Assembly (NCBI RefSeq): GCF_013394165.1
Contig: NZ_CP041331.1
Location: 372,001 to 436,000, forward strand
Length of the DNA: 64,000 nucleotides
Direction: 5' to 3'
Source of the DNA: Pseudoalteromonas sp. Scap06
Lineage (GTDB): Bacteria > Pseudomonadota > Gammaproteobacteria > Enterobacterales > Alteromonadaceae
The position numbers and the translations under genes are program-made. Below, piece by piece: positions 52,948-62,648 of this stretch (its first letter is position 1; every line of letters starts with the position of its first letter). The notes below the pieces were generated by a model that made no database searches, was not told the DNA's origin, and saw nothing but the letters and a program-made list of their open reading frames with translations.

Positions 52948-54276
52948 TTAAAGTAGTGCTGTTTTTAATGTTTGCGCATGCACTTTTTCGCGTTTTACAT
53001 ATTTGATCCATTGCTGGGCTAAACGTTGTGACTTTTTGTGCTTTTCGGCTTGTTCAAACGCCAGGATAGACGCATCAAAATTTTGTAAATTGTATTGCGC
53101 CATTCCTAAAGCAACAAACGCATTTGATTCGAAATCAAGGCCGCCTTTATCCAGCGCCATTCGTGCTGCATCAGCAGCTTCGTCATACTGCTCTGTGTTT
53201 ACATACACTTCAGCTAAGCGCTGGTCGTATTTACCATGCTCCGAACGCTCTGCAGCTTTGGTAAAGTAACTAATCGACTTAGCATCTTCTTTAGCTTGTA
53301 CCATGGCCTCGGCTACAAAGGCATAATTTTTAGCCGTAGGTTCAGCAATGCCCTGCTCTATTGCTTTACTCATTACACTGGCGGCTTTGTAGGCAAGCTG
53401 ATTATATAAATATACCTGCGCAAGCTGTCTTAGGTCAGATTTAGAGGTTAAAAATCCTTGCTGGTAAGCTGCTTCTAAAATACTAAGCTGCTGTTTTTCT
53501 TGCCCAGTTTCACCATACATACCGGCTAATTGCACCCAGTACTCAGGTTTATTGTAAAGCTTTACCATACGCTCAAGTACGCTCACTACTTTATCGGTTT
53601 GGTTAAGTGAGTAATACATAGCACGTTGCAGTACCAGCCAGTTTTCTTTTGGTACTTTGCCATTGCTATCACTTAAGTTAATGGCTTGGGTAATGTAACT
53701 TAGGCCTTGCGCATAGTCTTTTAATTGATAGTAGGTTTGCGCTCTTAATAAATAATACGCATCAGTTTTAGGCTTTGTATTAATGGCATCCCATTTGTCT
53801 AAAAATGCAATCACCTTTTTGTAGTCGCTGTTAGCCATTGCAAGCTGCGCTAAACTGAATGTCGTGCTCAAACGCAATGTTTCTGGAATGCCATCTTCTG
53901 CAATCACTTTTTCAAATGAGGCAATCGCTTTTACAAGGTCGTTTTCATTGTAATAAATAAACCCATAAAAGTTATGCATCATCGCAATTTCATACGAATT
54001 CATACTTGATGAGCGCGCTTGTATGCTGTCAAGCGCGTCTAAACCCGCTTTACTGTCGCCATCATCCGCAAGTTTTTGGGCGCGTGCTAATTGGCTGTAT
54101 ACCTTTTCACGAAGTGCGGGCACTCGTGTTGTTTTTTGTTGTTCAGCGGCCTGTACTGTCGCCAAATTTACACCCGGAAGTACACTCAATGCACTTGGTG
54201 TAACAACGCTGGCACTGATTGCAACAGTGCACAACATGCTAAGCTTTAATAGCTTGGTTGTTAGTTTTAATTTCAT
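52948..54276 (-). CDS. TPR-repeat protein of the TonB operon
   Basis: 442 residues. A signal sequence at the N-terminus (LSMLCTVAISASVVTPSALS) is followed by tandem TPR-like repeats through most of the length, e.g. YEIAMMHNFYGFIYYNENDL, AYYLLRAQTYYQLKDYAQGL and FVALGMAQYNLQNFDASIL. Periplasmic scaffold, probably binding another member of the Ton complex. It is the last gene of the operon, 37 bases after tonB, and is followed by the operon terminator. Confidence 0.88.
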   Translation of the reverse strand: MKLKLTTKLLKLSMLCTVAISASVVTPSALSVLPGVNLATVQAAEQQKTTRVPALREKVYSQLARAQKLADDGDSKAGLDALDSIQARSSSMNSYEIAMMHNFYGFIYYNENDLVKAIASFEKVIAEDGIPETLRLSTTFSLAQLAMANSDYKKVIAFLDKWDAINTKPKTDAYYLLRAQTYYQLKDYAQGLSYITQAINLSDSNGKVPKENWLVLQRAMYYSLNQTDKVVSVLERMVKLYNKPEYWVQLAGMYGETGQEKQQLSILEAAYQQGFLTSKSDLRQLAQVYLYNQLAYKAASVMSKAIEQGIAEPTAKNYAFVAEAMVQAKEDAKSISYFTKAAERSEHGKYDQRLAEVYVNTEQYDEAADAARMALDKGGLDFESNAFVALGMAQYNLQNFDASILAFEQAEKHKKSQRLAQQWIKYVKREKVHAQTLKTALL

Positions 54277-54313
54277 AATTGCCTCACGTTCACTCTTTAC
54301 TTACTTAACAGAA

Positions 54314-54922
54314 TTAACCATTAATTTGGAAAGAAATTTTATTTTGCACACCGGCTACTTCAACGGCTTCGCCATTAACAACGCGCGGTTTATATTTAAA
54401 CTTAAGGGCCGCATCCATCGCTGCTCTGTCAAACAGTGACTCTGGCTCGGCTTTAATAACTTGTGGCTCTTTCACTGTGCCTTGCTTGGTCACTGTAAAC
54501 TCAACAATGACATACCCTTCAATACCACGCGATAACGCACGCCTTGGGTATACCGGTGCCACTTTTACTATGGGTAAATACTCACCATCACTGGTTTCTA
54601 ACGCTAATCCACCCGCTAGATTTACATCAGCATCGACATTGGCAGCAAAATCAAAGTTGTTGCTAGCAGCGTTGTTATCGCTACTTTGCATTTGTGGCGA
54701 TTCCATTGGCGGTGGTGGCTCTTTAGGTGTTGGTGGCTTTTGTGGTTTGCGCTCCTTTTTTTGCACCGTTTCTTCTTTTTTCAAACGGACAAAATCCAAC
54801 ACATTCCCTTTTGCAGGCTCCGTCATGGCGCCTTCTCCGCCGGTGATCAATGCCTGCATACCTAAAAACAGCATAAAGGTCACCACACCCGCTATAATTA
54901 ACGCAAGTACATAACGCATCAC
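54314..54922 (-). CDS. tonB: TonB energy-transducing protein (TonB2-like)
   Basis: 202 residues. N-terminal membrane anchor (VLALIIAGVVTFMLFLG), a Lys/Pro-rich periplasmic spacer (RKPQKPPTPKEPPPP), then the TonB C-terminal domain (YPRRALSRGIEGYVIVEF; MDAALKFKYKPRVVNG). The short length and position after exbD fit the TonB2 class of Vibrio. It links the proton-driven ExbBD motor to outer membrane receptors such as the one at 48230. Starts 3 bases after the exbD stop. Confidence 0.94.
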   Translation of the reverse strand: MMRYVLALIIAGVVTFMLFLGMQALITGGEGAMTEPAKGNVLDFVRLKKEETVQKKERKPQKPPTPKEPPPPMESPQMQSSDNNAASNNFDFAANVDADVNLAGGLALETSDGEYLPIVKVAPVYPRRALSRGIEGYVIVEFTVTKQGTVKEPQVIKAEPESLFDRAAMDAALKFKYKPRVVNGEAVEVAGVQNKISFQING

Positions 54923-54925
54923 TCG

Positions 54926-55336
54926 TTACCCTTCTTGAGCCGCTATTGAAACATCAAATACACCCGCTGCACGCGAGGCATCCATCACTTTTATCAAGGT
55001 TTCTGTAGTGGCTTTTTTATCGGCCTGAATAACCACACTGCCTTGTGGATTTTCAGCTTTTAAACGTTCAATGTTGGCTTGTACAGCACGTACATCTATT
55101 TGACGTTTATTGATCCAAATTTCGCCTTGATCTGAAATAGCTACTAATATGTTAGCCCGCTCTTTTTTAACAGCCGTTGCTGCTTCTGGGCGGTTTACAT
55201 CAATACCGGCTTCTTTTACAAACGAGGCTGTAACAATAAAGAAAATAAGCATAATAAATACAACATCCAGCATAGGAGTCATGTTTATTTCTTCTGCTTC
55301 ATCTTCTTGGAATAAATTACCTAATGGGGCTCTCAT
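54926..55336 (-). CDS. exbD: ExbD/TolR-type proton channel subunit
   Basis: 136 residues from the ATG at 55336; a frame to 55372 adds a short, poorly supported leader. The single membrane helix carries the essential Asp in MTPMLDVVFIMLIFFIV (about 25), followed by a periplasmic domain (VAISDQGEIWINKRQID). Works with ExbB to feed proton-motive force to TonB. 3 bases separate its stop from the tonB start. Confidence 0.94.
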   Translation of the reverse strand: MRAPLGNLFQEDEAEEINMTPMLDVVFIMLIFFIVTASFVKEAGIDVNRPEAATAVKKERANILVAISDQGEIWINKRQIDVRAVQANIERLKAENPQGSVVIQADKKATTETLIKVMDASRAAGVFDVSIAAQEG

Positions 55337-55389
55337 TTTACTTCTCCTAGAACAAGCGGTGATTATGTACACCGCTTTTCAATAATTAT

Positions 55390-55917
55390 TTAGTGGTCTA
55401 ACACCATAGTGTCTTGCAACAATTCAACTTCACGCTTTGCTTTACGCTGTAAATAGGTTGAGGCAAACACCCCAGATAACGCACCGACCATTCCTGCCAT
55501 AGTGGGTATGGTTGCTTTTGATACACCCGATGCCATAGAGCGTGCGCTGCCTGTACCTGTAATGGCCATTACATCAAAAACTTCTATCATCCCTGTTACT
55601 GTGCCAAGCAATCCTAATAGTGGACACAGCGCTACCATTACATTAATCAACGGTAAGTTTGCATTTAATCGCATACTGGCGCGTGACACCATGGCCTGGC
55701 GTATTTGCTCTGCGTTCCAGCTGTTGCGTTCACTGCGCGTTTTCCACGTATTTTTAACGTCTTTTTTGTAGTGTCGATAGCCATTAAAAAAGTACATAAA
55801 TCGCTCGAGTATCAATAACCACATCGCGAAAATTAACACGGCAATGACCAAGAGCACTTGGCCACCCGTGTCGAGAAAATCACGGATAGCATTGATTGAA
55901 TCAATCAATAGCACCAT
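55390..55917 (-). CDS. exbB: ExbB/TolQ-type proton channel subunit
   Basis: 175 residues with three membrane helices: about 17-36, then two in the MotA/TolQ/ExbB domain (LINVMVALCPLLGLLGTVTGM; TIPTMAGMVGALSGVFAS). The start has AGGAG inside the end of the TtpC gene, 3 bases upstream. It is the second ExbB-like protein in the operon, as in Vibrio TtpC-TonB2 systems, and is the probable motor partner of ExbD. Confidence 0.93.
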   Translation of the reverse strand: MVLLIDSINAIRDFLDTGGQVLLVIAVLIFAMWLLILERFMYFFNGYRHYKKDVKNTWKTRSERNSWNAEQIRQAMVSRASMRLNANLPLINVMVALCPLLGLLGTVTGMIEVFDVMAITGTGSARSMASGVSKATIPTMAGMVGALSGVFASTYLQRKAKREVELLQDTMVLDH

Positions 55918-55920
55918 GGT

Positions 55921-57288
55921 TTAAGCTCCTTTCTCGCTTCGCTCGGCAATAATACCTGCACTTTGTTCTTGTAAAATAAGCAGTAAGCCTTTTGAGCGAG
56001 TATTCAATAAGGTGTATAAAAACACCGTAGGGATAGCAACAACAAGGCCTAATACCGTAGTAACCAGGGCTTGCGAAATACCGCCTGCCATTAGTTTAGG
56101 GTCGCCAGTGCCGAATAAAGTAATTGCTTGGAAGGTATTAATCATCCCGGTTACAGTACCGAGTAAGCCCAGCAATGGCGCTACCACAGAGATAATTTTA
56201 ATAAGCGTTAGATTACGGGTGATTTTTGGCATTTCGCGTAAAATGGCTTCGCTTAACTTAAGCTCAAGCGTGTCGTACGCCACATTAGGATATTGGTCTT
56301 TCACTTTCATGACGCGCCCTAGCGGGTTATCATCACGGGCTGTATCGTCTTTTAATTGACGGCGGATTTTTCCACCCATCAGCAGGAGCGATACAAAACG
56401 CTCTAACGCAATTAATAACGCTAATAAGCCAACGCCTAAAATAACGTAACCAACTGCACCACCTTGATGAACTTGCTCGCTGGTATCAGGGGCTTGTACT
56501 AACAAACCTAAAATTGAACCACCCGTTGGGTCAAGGGCAAACGGCACCACACCGGTGTTTGCTTGCTGCAAATCAGCCGCAGTCGCAGTAAAGCGGCTAC
56601 TTGGTTGGCGAGTAAGCTGGCTAATGGTATTGGTAGAAGGCGTATACTCTAGGTACTGACCGTCACTAATAAGGTTAAATGCACCCACACGTACCACTTC
56701 TTTTTGTACTTTATTGCCACCGTCAACAATTACATCAGTATTGAAGCGGCTTACTTTTCCTTGTTCGGTCATTTCGCGTTGTAACTCAAACCAAACCTTT
56801 TCGATATCTTCAATAGACGCAAGCTTTGAGGTAGAACCCATTTTTTGCGCCAATTCGTCCATAAAAGTACTACGCCCAGGTAACTGAGCCGATACCACCG
56901 AGGTTGCAAACTTGTTGCTAGAATCTCCAGCAACTTGTTGTAGCACACCAAATAGCTCTTTTAATGAACCCATACGCTTTGATAAAGTATCGGTTAGGTT
57001 AGCTAATTTAATTTCGTTTTCTTCAAACTGCGTTTCTAAACGCTCTGACTCGCTAAGCATTTGGTTTCGTTTAGCTTGGGTGTTTTTCAGCATTTGCACT
57101 TGTTCATTTTGACGTGCTGCAAATTCTTGTTCGCGTTGTTTATTTTGTTCTGATTGCGCTGATTTACCCTGCTCTAACGTTTTTAATAAGGCATCTAAGT
57201 TCATTGGTTCAGCGGCACACATCGCACCTGAAAAACCTAAGCTGGCTGCAAACACGGCCATTTTTGTCATTTTCGTTAATAATTTCAT
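55921..57288 (-). CDS. TtpC-like long ExbB-family protein
   Basis: 455 residues from the ATG at 57288, which has AAGAGG upstream. A signal peptide and a long periplasmic coiled coil (about 30-120, QNKQREQEFAARQNEQVQML) precede a C-terminal MotA/TolQ/ExbB domain with three membrane helices (from about residue 270) containing VVAPLLGLLGTVTGMINTFQ. Vibrio TtpC is the known example and is needed for TonB2 function. Lies between DUF3450 and exbB with very short gaps. Confidence 0.9.
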   Translation of the reverse strand: MKLLTKMTKMAVFAASLGFSGAMCAAEPMNLDALLKTLEQGKSAQSEQNKQREQEFAARQNEQVQMLKNTQAKRNQMLSESERLETQFEENEIKLANLTDTLSKRMGSLKELFGVLQQVAGDSSNKFATSVVSAQLPGRSTFMDELAQKMGSTSKLASIEDIEKVWFELQREMTEQGKVSRFNTDVIVDGGNKVQKEVVRVGAFNLISDGQYLEYTPSTNTISQLTRQPSSRFTATAADLQQANTGVVPFALDPTGGSILGLLVQAPDTSEQVHQGGAVGYVILGVGLLALLIALERFVSLLLMGGKIRRQLKDDTARDDNPLGRVMKVKDQYPNVAYDTLELKLSEAILREMPKITRNLTLIKIISVVAPLLGLLGTVTGMINTFQAITLFGTGDPKLMAGGISQALVTTVLGLVVAIPTVFLYTLLNTRSKGLLLILQEQSAGIIAERSEKGA

Positions 57289-57298
57289 GGTAAACCTC

Positions 57299-58051
57299 TT
57301 ATTCTGCAGCATGAATTGGCAGTGTTAACATATCGGGGGCTAGTTGTTTGCGCGCAATGCGAAGCCCTTTATTAATTTGGCTAATGGTTGAATCAGGCAG
57401 TGCAACAAACGACTGTGACTGTTGATCCCAACTACCTGCTTGTTTGCCATCGCGGGTAAGGTAAATGAGTTCTAAACGGCCAATGCGTAAAAAATCAACT
57501 TCACGTTCTTTATTGTCCACATCAAGCAATGCGGTATACGCTTCAATAGTGCGTCCGTAATCAACTTCAACTTGATAAGCTTCTAAGACACGACGGAATT
57601 TTTCACTTGATGAAATATCAGCACGCTCCATCATTGCATTTAACGATTCAAGACGCTGCTTACGTTCTTGTTTTAAAAACGGCACATCTAAGGCAATAAA
57701 CTGTTCAAGCCCGGTGATCATGCGAAGCATTAAAGGGGTTATTTGGCGCTCAATAATCGATACCTGATCCATTGATAAATTAAGCGATTCCATCTCTTCT
57801 ATTTGGTTATTTAACTGTTTTGTCAGCTGTGCGTTATAAACGGCTAAACCATCTATTTCTTTATTTAGGGTTTTAAATTGCTGTAAACGCCCTTGCATTG
57901 AATCTGCAATCTTGTCTATTTTTGTTTGTGATTGCGCAGCTAAATTATTAATGTCGCTACTTTTATCAATTACCGTGTTTAAATCATTGGCGTGGACTGC
58001 TGCACTTGCGGCTACAATACCAGCTAAAATTAATGGTTTAACGCCTTTCAT
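57299..58051 (-). CDS. DUF3450 periplasmic protein, first gene of the TonB operon
   Basis: 250 residues from the ATG at 58051, which follows AAAGGTG; a GTG at 58060 overlaps that site and is less likely. A signal peptide (MKGVKPLILAGIVAASAAVHA) is followed by an extended coiled coil (about 30-100) and a compact C-terminal part, the DUF3450 family. Family members regularly precede TtpC-type genes and are thought to belong to the Ton complex, although no function is proven. It ends 10 bases before the TtpC start. Confidence 0.88.
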   Translation of the reverse strand: MKGVKPLILAGIVAASAAVHANDLNTVIDKSSDINNLAAQSQTKIDKIADSMQGRLQQFKTLNKEIDGLAVYNAQLTKQLNNQIEEMESLNLSMDQVSIIERQITPLMLRMITGLEQFIALDVPFLKQERKQRLESLNAMMERADISSSEKFRRVLEAYQVEVDYGRTIEAYTALLDVDNKEREVDFLRIGRLELIYLTRDGKQAGSWDQQSQSFVALPDSTISQINKGLRIARKQLAPDMLTLPIHAAE

Positions 58052-58172
58052 CGTATACACCTTTGCTCGTTAATTAGCGGATTTGCTAGTGTTTATTAGT
58101 CGCTTTAGCCTGTTTATGAAAAAACATTTTAAAGCGAGATAGTTTCAATGAGCGAAAGTGTATAGATTAAAA

Positions 58173-58212
58173 ATGACAAGCGTGTTGCGTAAAAAAGTCG
58201 CTTTTATGACAA
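58173..58212 (-). promoter_or_regulatory. Pho-box-like element upstream of the TonB operon
   Basis: Minus-strand TTGTCAT at 58212-58206 and again at 58179-58173, 33 bases apart (three helical turns, or three 11-base units), the same spacing as upstream of the lipoprotein/receptor unit. A possible -10, TATACA, lies 8 bases after the second copy. The intervening half sites are weak. Confidence 0.5.
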
Positions 58213-58274
58213 TGGTAATAAATTAGCCTTATTGGCTGAATTTAAAGTGCAGGGTAATGTTTGAAGCGTAAATT

Positions 58275-58886
58275 TTATAAGTAAGACTGTATTTCACTAA
58301 GGGTATGCTGCCAATCTATGTAGTTAATAGCAATAGGGTAAGCACGGTTGTTATGTATTAATACTAACGAAGGGAAACCTTGAATAGGTAAACTGCGAAC
58401 AAAGTTAAGCTCATCATAAAAGCGACGCTGAAGTTCCTTAGAGTGTAACTGCTGAGTAAATAAACAGGGATCTAAACCAATTTTTTCGCATAGTTTAATA
58501 AGCACGTCTTCATCCGATGGATTCTGCGCCTTTAAATAATACGCTTGTTGAATAGCGTCAATCATCTGTGGCTCTTTGTTAAAGCTACGAGCAATTAATG
58601 CCGCCCTACAAGAAGGATAAGTAGAGCGGCGTGGTTGGCATTCTCGCCAAAAATTAAAATTAAACTCAGTGCCTAATTGGTTGTTAATGTTTTGCCATAT
58701 GCCTTGTAGTTGCAACTGCATATCAGCACTCATTAGCTGGTCGCTATCTGCCGCCAACCCCCCGACTCTATATTCTATAGGTAGAATATTTACTAAAGCA
58801 GTTTCTAGCTTTTGCCAAGTAGGTTTATAACCCCAGCACCAGCTACACATAGGATCATGCACATAGATAAGCTTACTGACTGACAT
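58275..58886 (-). CDS. DsbA-family thioredoxin-like protein (FrnE-like)
   Basis: 203 residues from the ATG at 58886; the frame to 58949 lies wholly within the GGDEF gene. The thioredoxin-fold CxxC is at DPMCSWCWGY (about 11-20), followed by the helical DsbA insert and the cis-Pro region FPSLVLIH. With no signal peptide it is cytoplasmic, like FrnE-type disulfide isomerases. Its start overlaps the stop of the diguanylate cyclase gene by 14 bases, so it is the third member of an overlapping gene chain. Confidence 0.87.
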   Translation of the reverse strand: MSVSKLIYVHDPMCSWCWGYKPTWQKLETALVNILPIEYRVGGLAADSDQLMSADMQLQLQGIWQNINNQLGTEFNFNFWRECQPRRSTYPSCRAALIARSFNKEPQMIDAIQQAYYLKAQNPSDEDVLIKLCEKIGLDPCLFTQQLHSKELQRRFYDELNFVRSLPIQGFPSLVLIHNNRAYPIAINYIDWQHTLSEIQSYL

Positions 58887-59979
58887 GCTCGCCCTGCGCA
58901 AATATGACTTTATTACGCCCTTGTGATTTTGCCTGATATAAATATTCATCGGCTTGTTTTAATGCACTGTTGAAGTCGTCAACATGATTAGCTTGTGCAA
59001 TGCCAATACTGCAGGTTAACGATACTCGTTGTTGTTTATCAGTTAACATTACATGATGTTGCACGCATTCTCTAAAGCGATTAGCTAAAATACTGGCTTC
59101 AATGGTCGTTAGCTGCGGTAAAATTACTACAAACTCTTCACCACCATAACGGGCTTTAAGGGCGGTTGCAGGAAACTGCGACTCTAATAATTTAGTGAAC
59201 TCTATTAATACGGTATCACCAAAATCATGACCATAGGTGTCGTTTAATTGTTTAAAGTTATCTAAATCTAGGAGCAATATAGACAGCGGTAAATAATGTG
59301 CAGGTCGTGAAGCAGCAAGCTTTAAAAAATGAGAGGTAATAAAGCGACGGTTGGGTGCACCTGTGAGCTGATCTGTATAGGCGTATTGTTTTTGTTCTAA
59401 GGTAATATCAGCAATGGCAAGGTGGCTTCGGTGACGAAAATACTCACCGATAAAAGAAAACACCAGCACTAATGAAAATGCAGCAACAAAACGAGTTTTT
59501 TCTACCTCACCATAAATAACCTGCCCCATATCGGGGCCATACAACATAACAATACAGCACAATAACATGGCACTGCTTAACCATGCGCCAAACTTAACAC
59601 CCAATATGGCGAAAACAGCAACAGGATAAAACATAAGCCAATATAAAGCAGTGTTATCTTTACCGCCTGTGTATACCAATGCTAAACACATCAAAAATAC
59701 AATCATCAGAGTAATTAACGCAATAGCATTGAGCTTTTTGGTTTTTATAAAATAAACGATGCACCCTACAATCGTTAAGTTAACTGAGATTAATGCGGCA
59801 GTTAATATAGGTGCATAAACGCGATAATTTGCAATCACCAAATAAGTAATTAACACCAAGGCAATCGCTATCATGGTAAATAAAGAAAACGCTTGGCGTT
59901 GTCTATCAAAGCTATAAACACTGTCAATATTAACTAGACTAAGCCAGTTTGGTTTATTTATTTTTGTTTTATTGATCAT
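58873..59979 (-). CDS. Membrane-bound diguanylate cyclase (GGDEF)
   Basis: 368 residues. About six N-terminal membrane helices (residues 33-185) form an unrecognised sensor. The GGDEF domain follows ([19 protein letters not shown]; active-site GGEEF near 278). GGEEF is a catalytically competent variant; no RxxD inhibitory site is seen just upstream. It makes cyclic di-GMP. Its ATG overlaps the stop of the chemoreceptor gene (ATGA), suggesting joint production of a chemotaxis receptor and a second-messenger enzyme. Confidence 0.92.
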   Translation of the reverse strand: MINKTKINKPNWLSLVNIDSVYSFDRQRQAFSLFTMIAIALVLITYLVIANYRVYAPILTAALISVNLTIVGCIVYFIKTKKLNAIALITLMIVFLMCLALVYTGGKDNTALYWLMFYPVAVFAILGVKFGAWLSSAMLLCCIVMLYGPDMGQVIYGEVEKTRFVAAFSLVLVFSFIGEYFRHRSHLAIADITLEQKQYAYTDQLTGAPNRRFITSHFLKLAASRPAHYLPLSILLLDLDNFKQLNDTYGHDFGDTVLIEFTKLLESQFPATALKARYGGEEFVVILPQLTTIEASILANRFRECVQHHVMLTDKQQRVSLTCSIGIAQANHVDDFNSALKQADEYLYQAKSQGRNKVIFAQGEHVSQ

Positions 59980-61865
59980 ACTTTGAATTTTTTAACCATC
60001 CGATCTAAGTCGCTAAATTGATGCTTAAGCTTGGTACATTCCTCTAAAGTAAGGTTAAGGTTAGATTGACCTTGAGTAGATAAGTCGCTAATAACATGAA
60101 TATCTGAGTGTAATGATTTAACAACTTGGTTTTGTTCATCTGTGGCATTAGCCACACTATGATTAGCATCCGTTATTTGCCTTATCGCACTAATTATTTG
60201 CTTCATTACGTCGCCGACGGCATCCGCTTGCTGAACACTTTTTTCACTTTCTTCTAAACTGGTTTTCATCAGTTCAACGGCAGAGCTTGAGCCTTTTTGC
60301 AGTTCAATAACCGTATTTTCAATTTCTTGCGTTGATTGTTGAGTGCGTTGTGCTAATTGTCTTACTTCATCGGCAACAACGGCAAACCCTCTTCCCGCTT
60401 CACCCGCACGTGCGGCTTCTATCGCTGCATTTAAAGCGAGCAAGTTAGTTTGTTCACTCACTCCTTTAATTACTGCTAATACATTACCGATATTGGCGGT
60501 ATGTGAATCTAAACTATTAATTGTTTCTTGCGCTTGCTCTATATTTTGCGAAAGTTGATGAATGCTTGATACGTTGTTAGTCAGTGTTTGCTGATTTTTA
60601 GCGCAATATTGATCAGCATCTTTAGCAAGCGTTGAGGCATTACTTGCACTGCTTGAAATTTCTGTGGCGGTAGCAGAAAACTGATTAATTGCCGATGCTA
60701 CGCTGTTAGTACGTTCACTTTGATCGTCGTACATAGTCAAGGTTGAATCTGTTTGCGTAACCAGCTTAGCAACAGCTGTTTCTAACAATTGCGCTGAAAA
60801 CTTAACTTGAACAATTGAATTTTGAATTTTTTCTATAAAAATATTAAATGAATTACTTAACTGACCAAACTCATCATCGTTTTCTACACTGAGGCGACGA
60901 GTTAAATCGCCTTCACCTTGAGCTATATCTCTAATAGCATCGTTTAAGCGATACATAGGACGCATTAAGTAACGCAATAAAAGCTGTAGCGCAAAAACAA
61001 TGACTAAGGTGCCTACTATTAAGTAAATCAGTGCTTTTTGACCAAATGCCGACACACTTTCGAAAGCCGTGTCTTTATTGATCACTGCTCCTAAATACCA
61101 ATCAACATTTTCTATGCCATGAATTTTAGTAAATGACACTAAAACAGTTTCATCAGCAACTTGGTGCTCTGTAAAAGTATCAGCCAGCTCAATGTCTTTT
61201 CCAAATAATTCAGTAAGCGCTTTTGAATTTAACTTACTATTTGGATGGCTTAGTATTTGCCCCTTATGATCTAATAAAAAGCCATAACCTAACCCTAAAA
61301 AATCAATATCGTCGATAATTTTAGCTATGGTTTGCATATCAATATCAGCACCTGCAACTCCTTTAAATTGGCCATTAATATTTATGGGCGCAACAGCTGA
61401 AATGGTCAGTTCATTGGTGGTTACATCAATATAAGGGGTGGTGAATGCAGTGTTAGTTTTGTTTTCAACCAACTTATACCAAGGGCGGCTAGTTGCATCA
61501 AAATCGTCGGGTAAAATGACGCTTTGATCATTTAAAATAAACGCGCCTGAGGATTCGCCGATGTAAGTATTTTTAAAATCACCTGCCATCTCTGCAGTAT
61601 TTAATTGCGATAATGTAAGCGCTTTAGCGTCTGTAACTTGATAGGTGTTTGCCAGCGAGATAACAATGGCTAACTTGTTATTCAGCCAGCTTGCAATGTT
61701 CTGCGATACAGACTGGGAATTTTGTTTTAATACTAAAGATAGCTGCTCTTGAGTTTGATGACGCATTGAAAAATAGTTGTTAATAGTGAAAACACCTAAC
61801 ACTAAAACTAAGACCAATGACGCAGCGATGGTGATTTTGGAGGTGAATTTCAGCGAGCTAAACAT
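59976..61865 (-). CDS. Methyl-accepting chemotaxis protein with dCache sensor
   Basis: 629 residues. Membrane helix (about 10-30), periplasmic dCache domain with [20 protein letters not shown] and [15 protein letters not shown], second membrane helix near 280-300, HAMP, and the signalling hairpin with tip [20 protein letters not shown] (near 488). The ligand is not predictable. It is the first of three overlapping genes (MCP, GGDEF, DsbA-like). Distinct from the MCP at 43630 in its sensor domain. The 273 bases upstream (61866-62138) hold its promoter; no other feature was recognised there. Confidence 0.93.
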   Translation of the reverse strand: MFSSLKFTSKITIAASLVLVLVLGVFTINNYFSMRHQTQEQLSLVLKQNSQSVSQNIASWLNNKLAIVISLANTYQVTDAKALTLSQLNTAEMAGDFKNTYIGESSGAFILNDQSVILPDDFDATSRPWYKLVENKTNTAFTTPYIDVTTNELTISAVAPININGQFKGVAGADIDMQTIAKIIDDIDFLGLGYGFLLDHKGQILSHPNSKLNSKALTELFGKDIELADTFTEHQVADETVLVSFTKIHGIENVDWYLGAVINKDTAFESVSAFGQKALIYLIVGTLVIVFALQLLLRYLMRPMYRLNDAIRDIAQGEGDLTRRLSVENDDEFGQLSNSFNIFIEKIQNSIVQVKFSAQLLETAVAKLVTQTDSTLTMYDDQSERTNSVASAINQFSATATEISSSASNASTLAKDADQYCAKNQQTLTNNVSSIHQLSQNIEQAQETINSLDSHTANIGNVLAVIKGVSEQTNLLALNAAIEAARAGEAGRGFAVVADEVRQLAQRTQQSTQEIENTVIELQKGSSSAVELMKTSLEESEKSVQQADAVGDVMKQIISAIRQITDANHSVANATDEQNQVVKSLHSDIHVISDLSTQGQSNLNLTLEECTKLKHQFSDLDRMVKKFKV

Positions 61866-62138
61866 AAGTACCTTAAGAATTAATCATTATTATCACTGTC
61901 TTTTTAACAAATTTTTAACTGAAAGTCTTAGCAAATATAAGCTGGGATTGATTAAATTTTAAAAAATAATGATAAAGTATTATTTTGATGTACAGAAAAA
62001 TATCTATAAGATGATTTTTTAATAGCGACGGTCTAACTAGTCGCAAAGAAAGACTCTATGCAACTTGCCTTTTAGAAAAGTAAAAAGATTAAAATTTGAA
62101 TTTAATAATGACGTTACACTGAGTAATTATTATTTAAA

Positions 62139-62648
62139 TCACTTTTTCCATTTCATTTTATTATTGGTATCGCGTGATGAAATAATGGTTTCATCACTGC
62201 TTTGAATCCCGCCCAATTTAGAGAGTCGGTCATAAAGAACAACATTACAGGTTGCCGCTAAATTCATACAGCCGATAGTAGGAATATACACCACTTCGTC
62301 GCACCATTTTAAAACATCTTTGGGCACAGAGCCGTCTTCTGGACCAAATACATAAAATGCGTTCTCAGGGTGAGTAAATTCGGGCAAAGGAGTGGCGCCT
62401 TCAATTAACTCAATTACCACTACTTTTGCATCTTTTGGCTTGACTGATGCTAAATCGTCAGTGGCGGTTAATGGAATGCGTTGCACCACATTTTTCGTAT
62501 CCGTATGAAATTTTTGTGCATTTAAATAACGGTTGCCGGTAAAAAAAACCTGCTTGGCGTCATAACAACCTGCTGCGCGTAATACACCACCCACATTGGT
62601 TGGGCTTTTAGGGTTTATTAAACCAATACTTGCTTGTAACTTACTCAC
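62139..62648 (-). CDS. SPOUT (TrmH-type) RNA methyltransferase
   Basis: 169 residues from a GTG at 62648, with AGGA 9 bases upstream and a TAGTG junction with the previous gene; a GTG at 62672 would add 8 residues. The SPOUT knot motifs are NVGGVLRAAGCY, YVFGPEDGSVP and IPTIGCMNLAATCNVVLYD. It would methylate a 2'-O position of tRNA or rRNA. It belongs to a short form seen in marine gammaproteobacteria; the target nucleotide is not predictable. Confidence 0.85.
   Translation of the reverse strand: MSKLQASIGLINPKSPTNVGGVLRAAGCYDAKQVFFTGNRYLNAQKFHTDTKNVVQRIPLTATDDLASVKPKDAKVVVIELIEGATPLPEFTHPENAFYVFGPEDGSVPKDVLKWCDEVVYIPTIGCMNLAATCNVVLYDRLSKLGGIQSSDETIISSRDTNNKMKWKK

Noticed and set aside
62023..62044. 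Terminator-like stem GCGAC/GTCGC near 62 kb
   Set aside because: Only five base pairs with a 12-base loop and no T-run on either strand.
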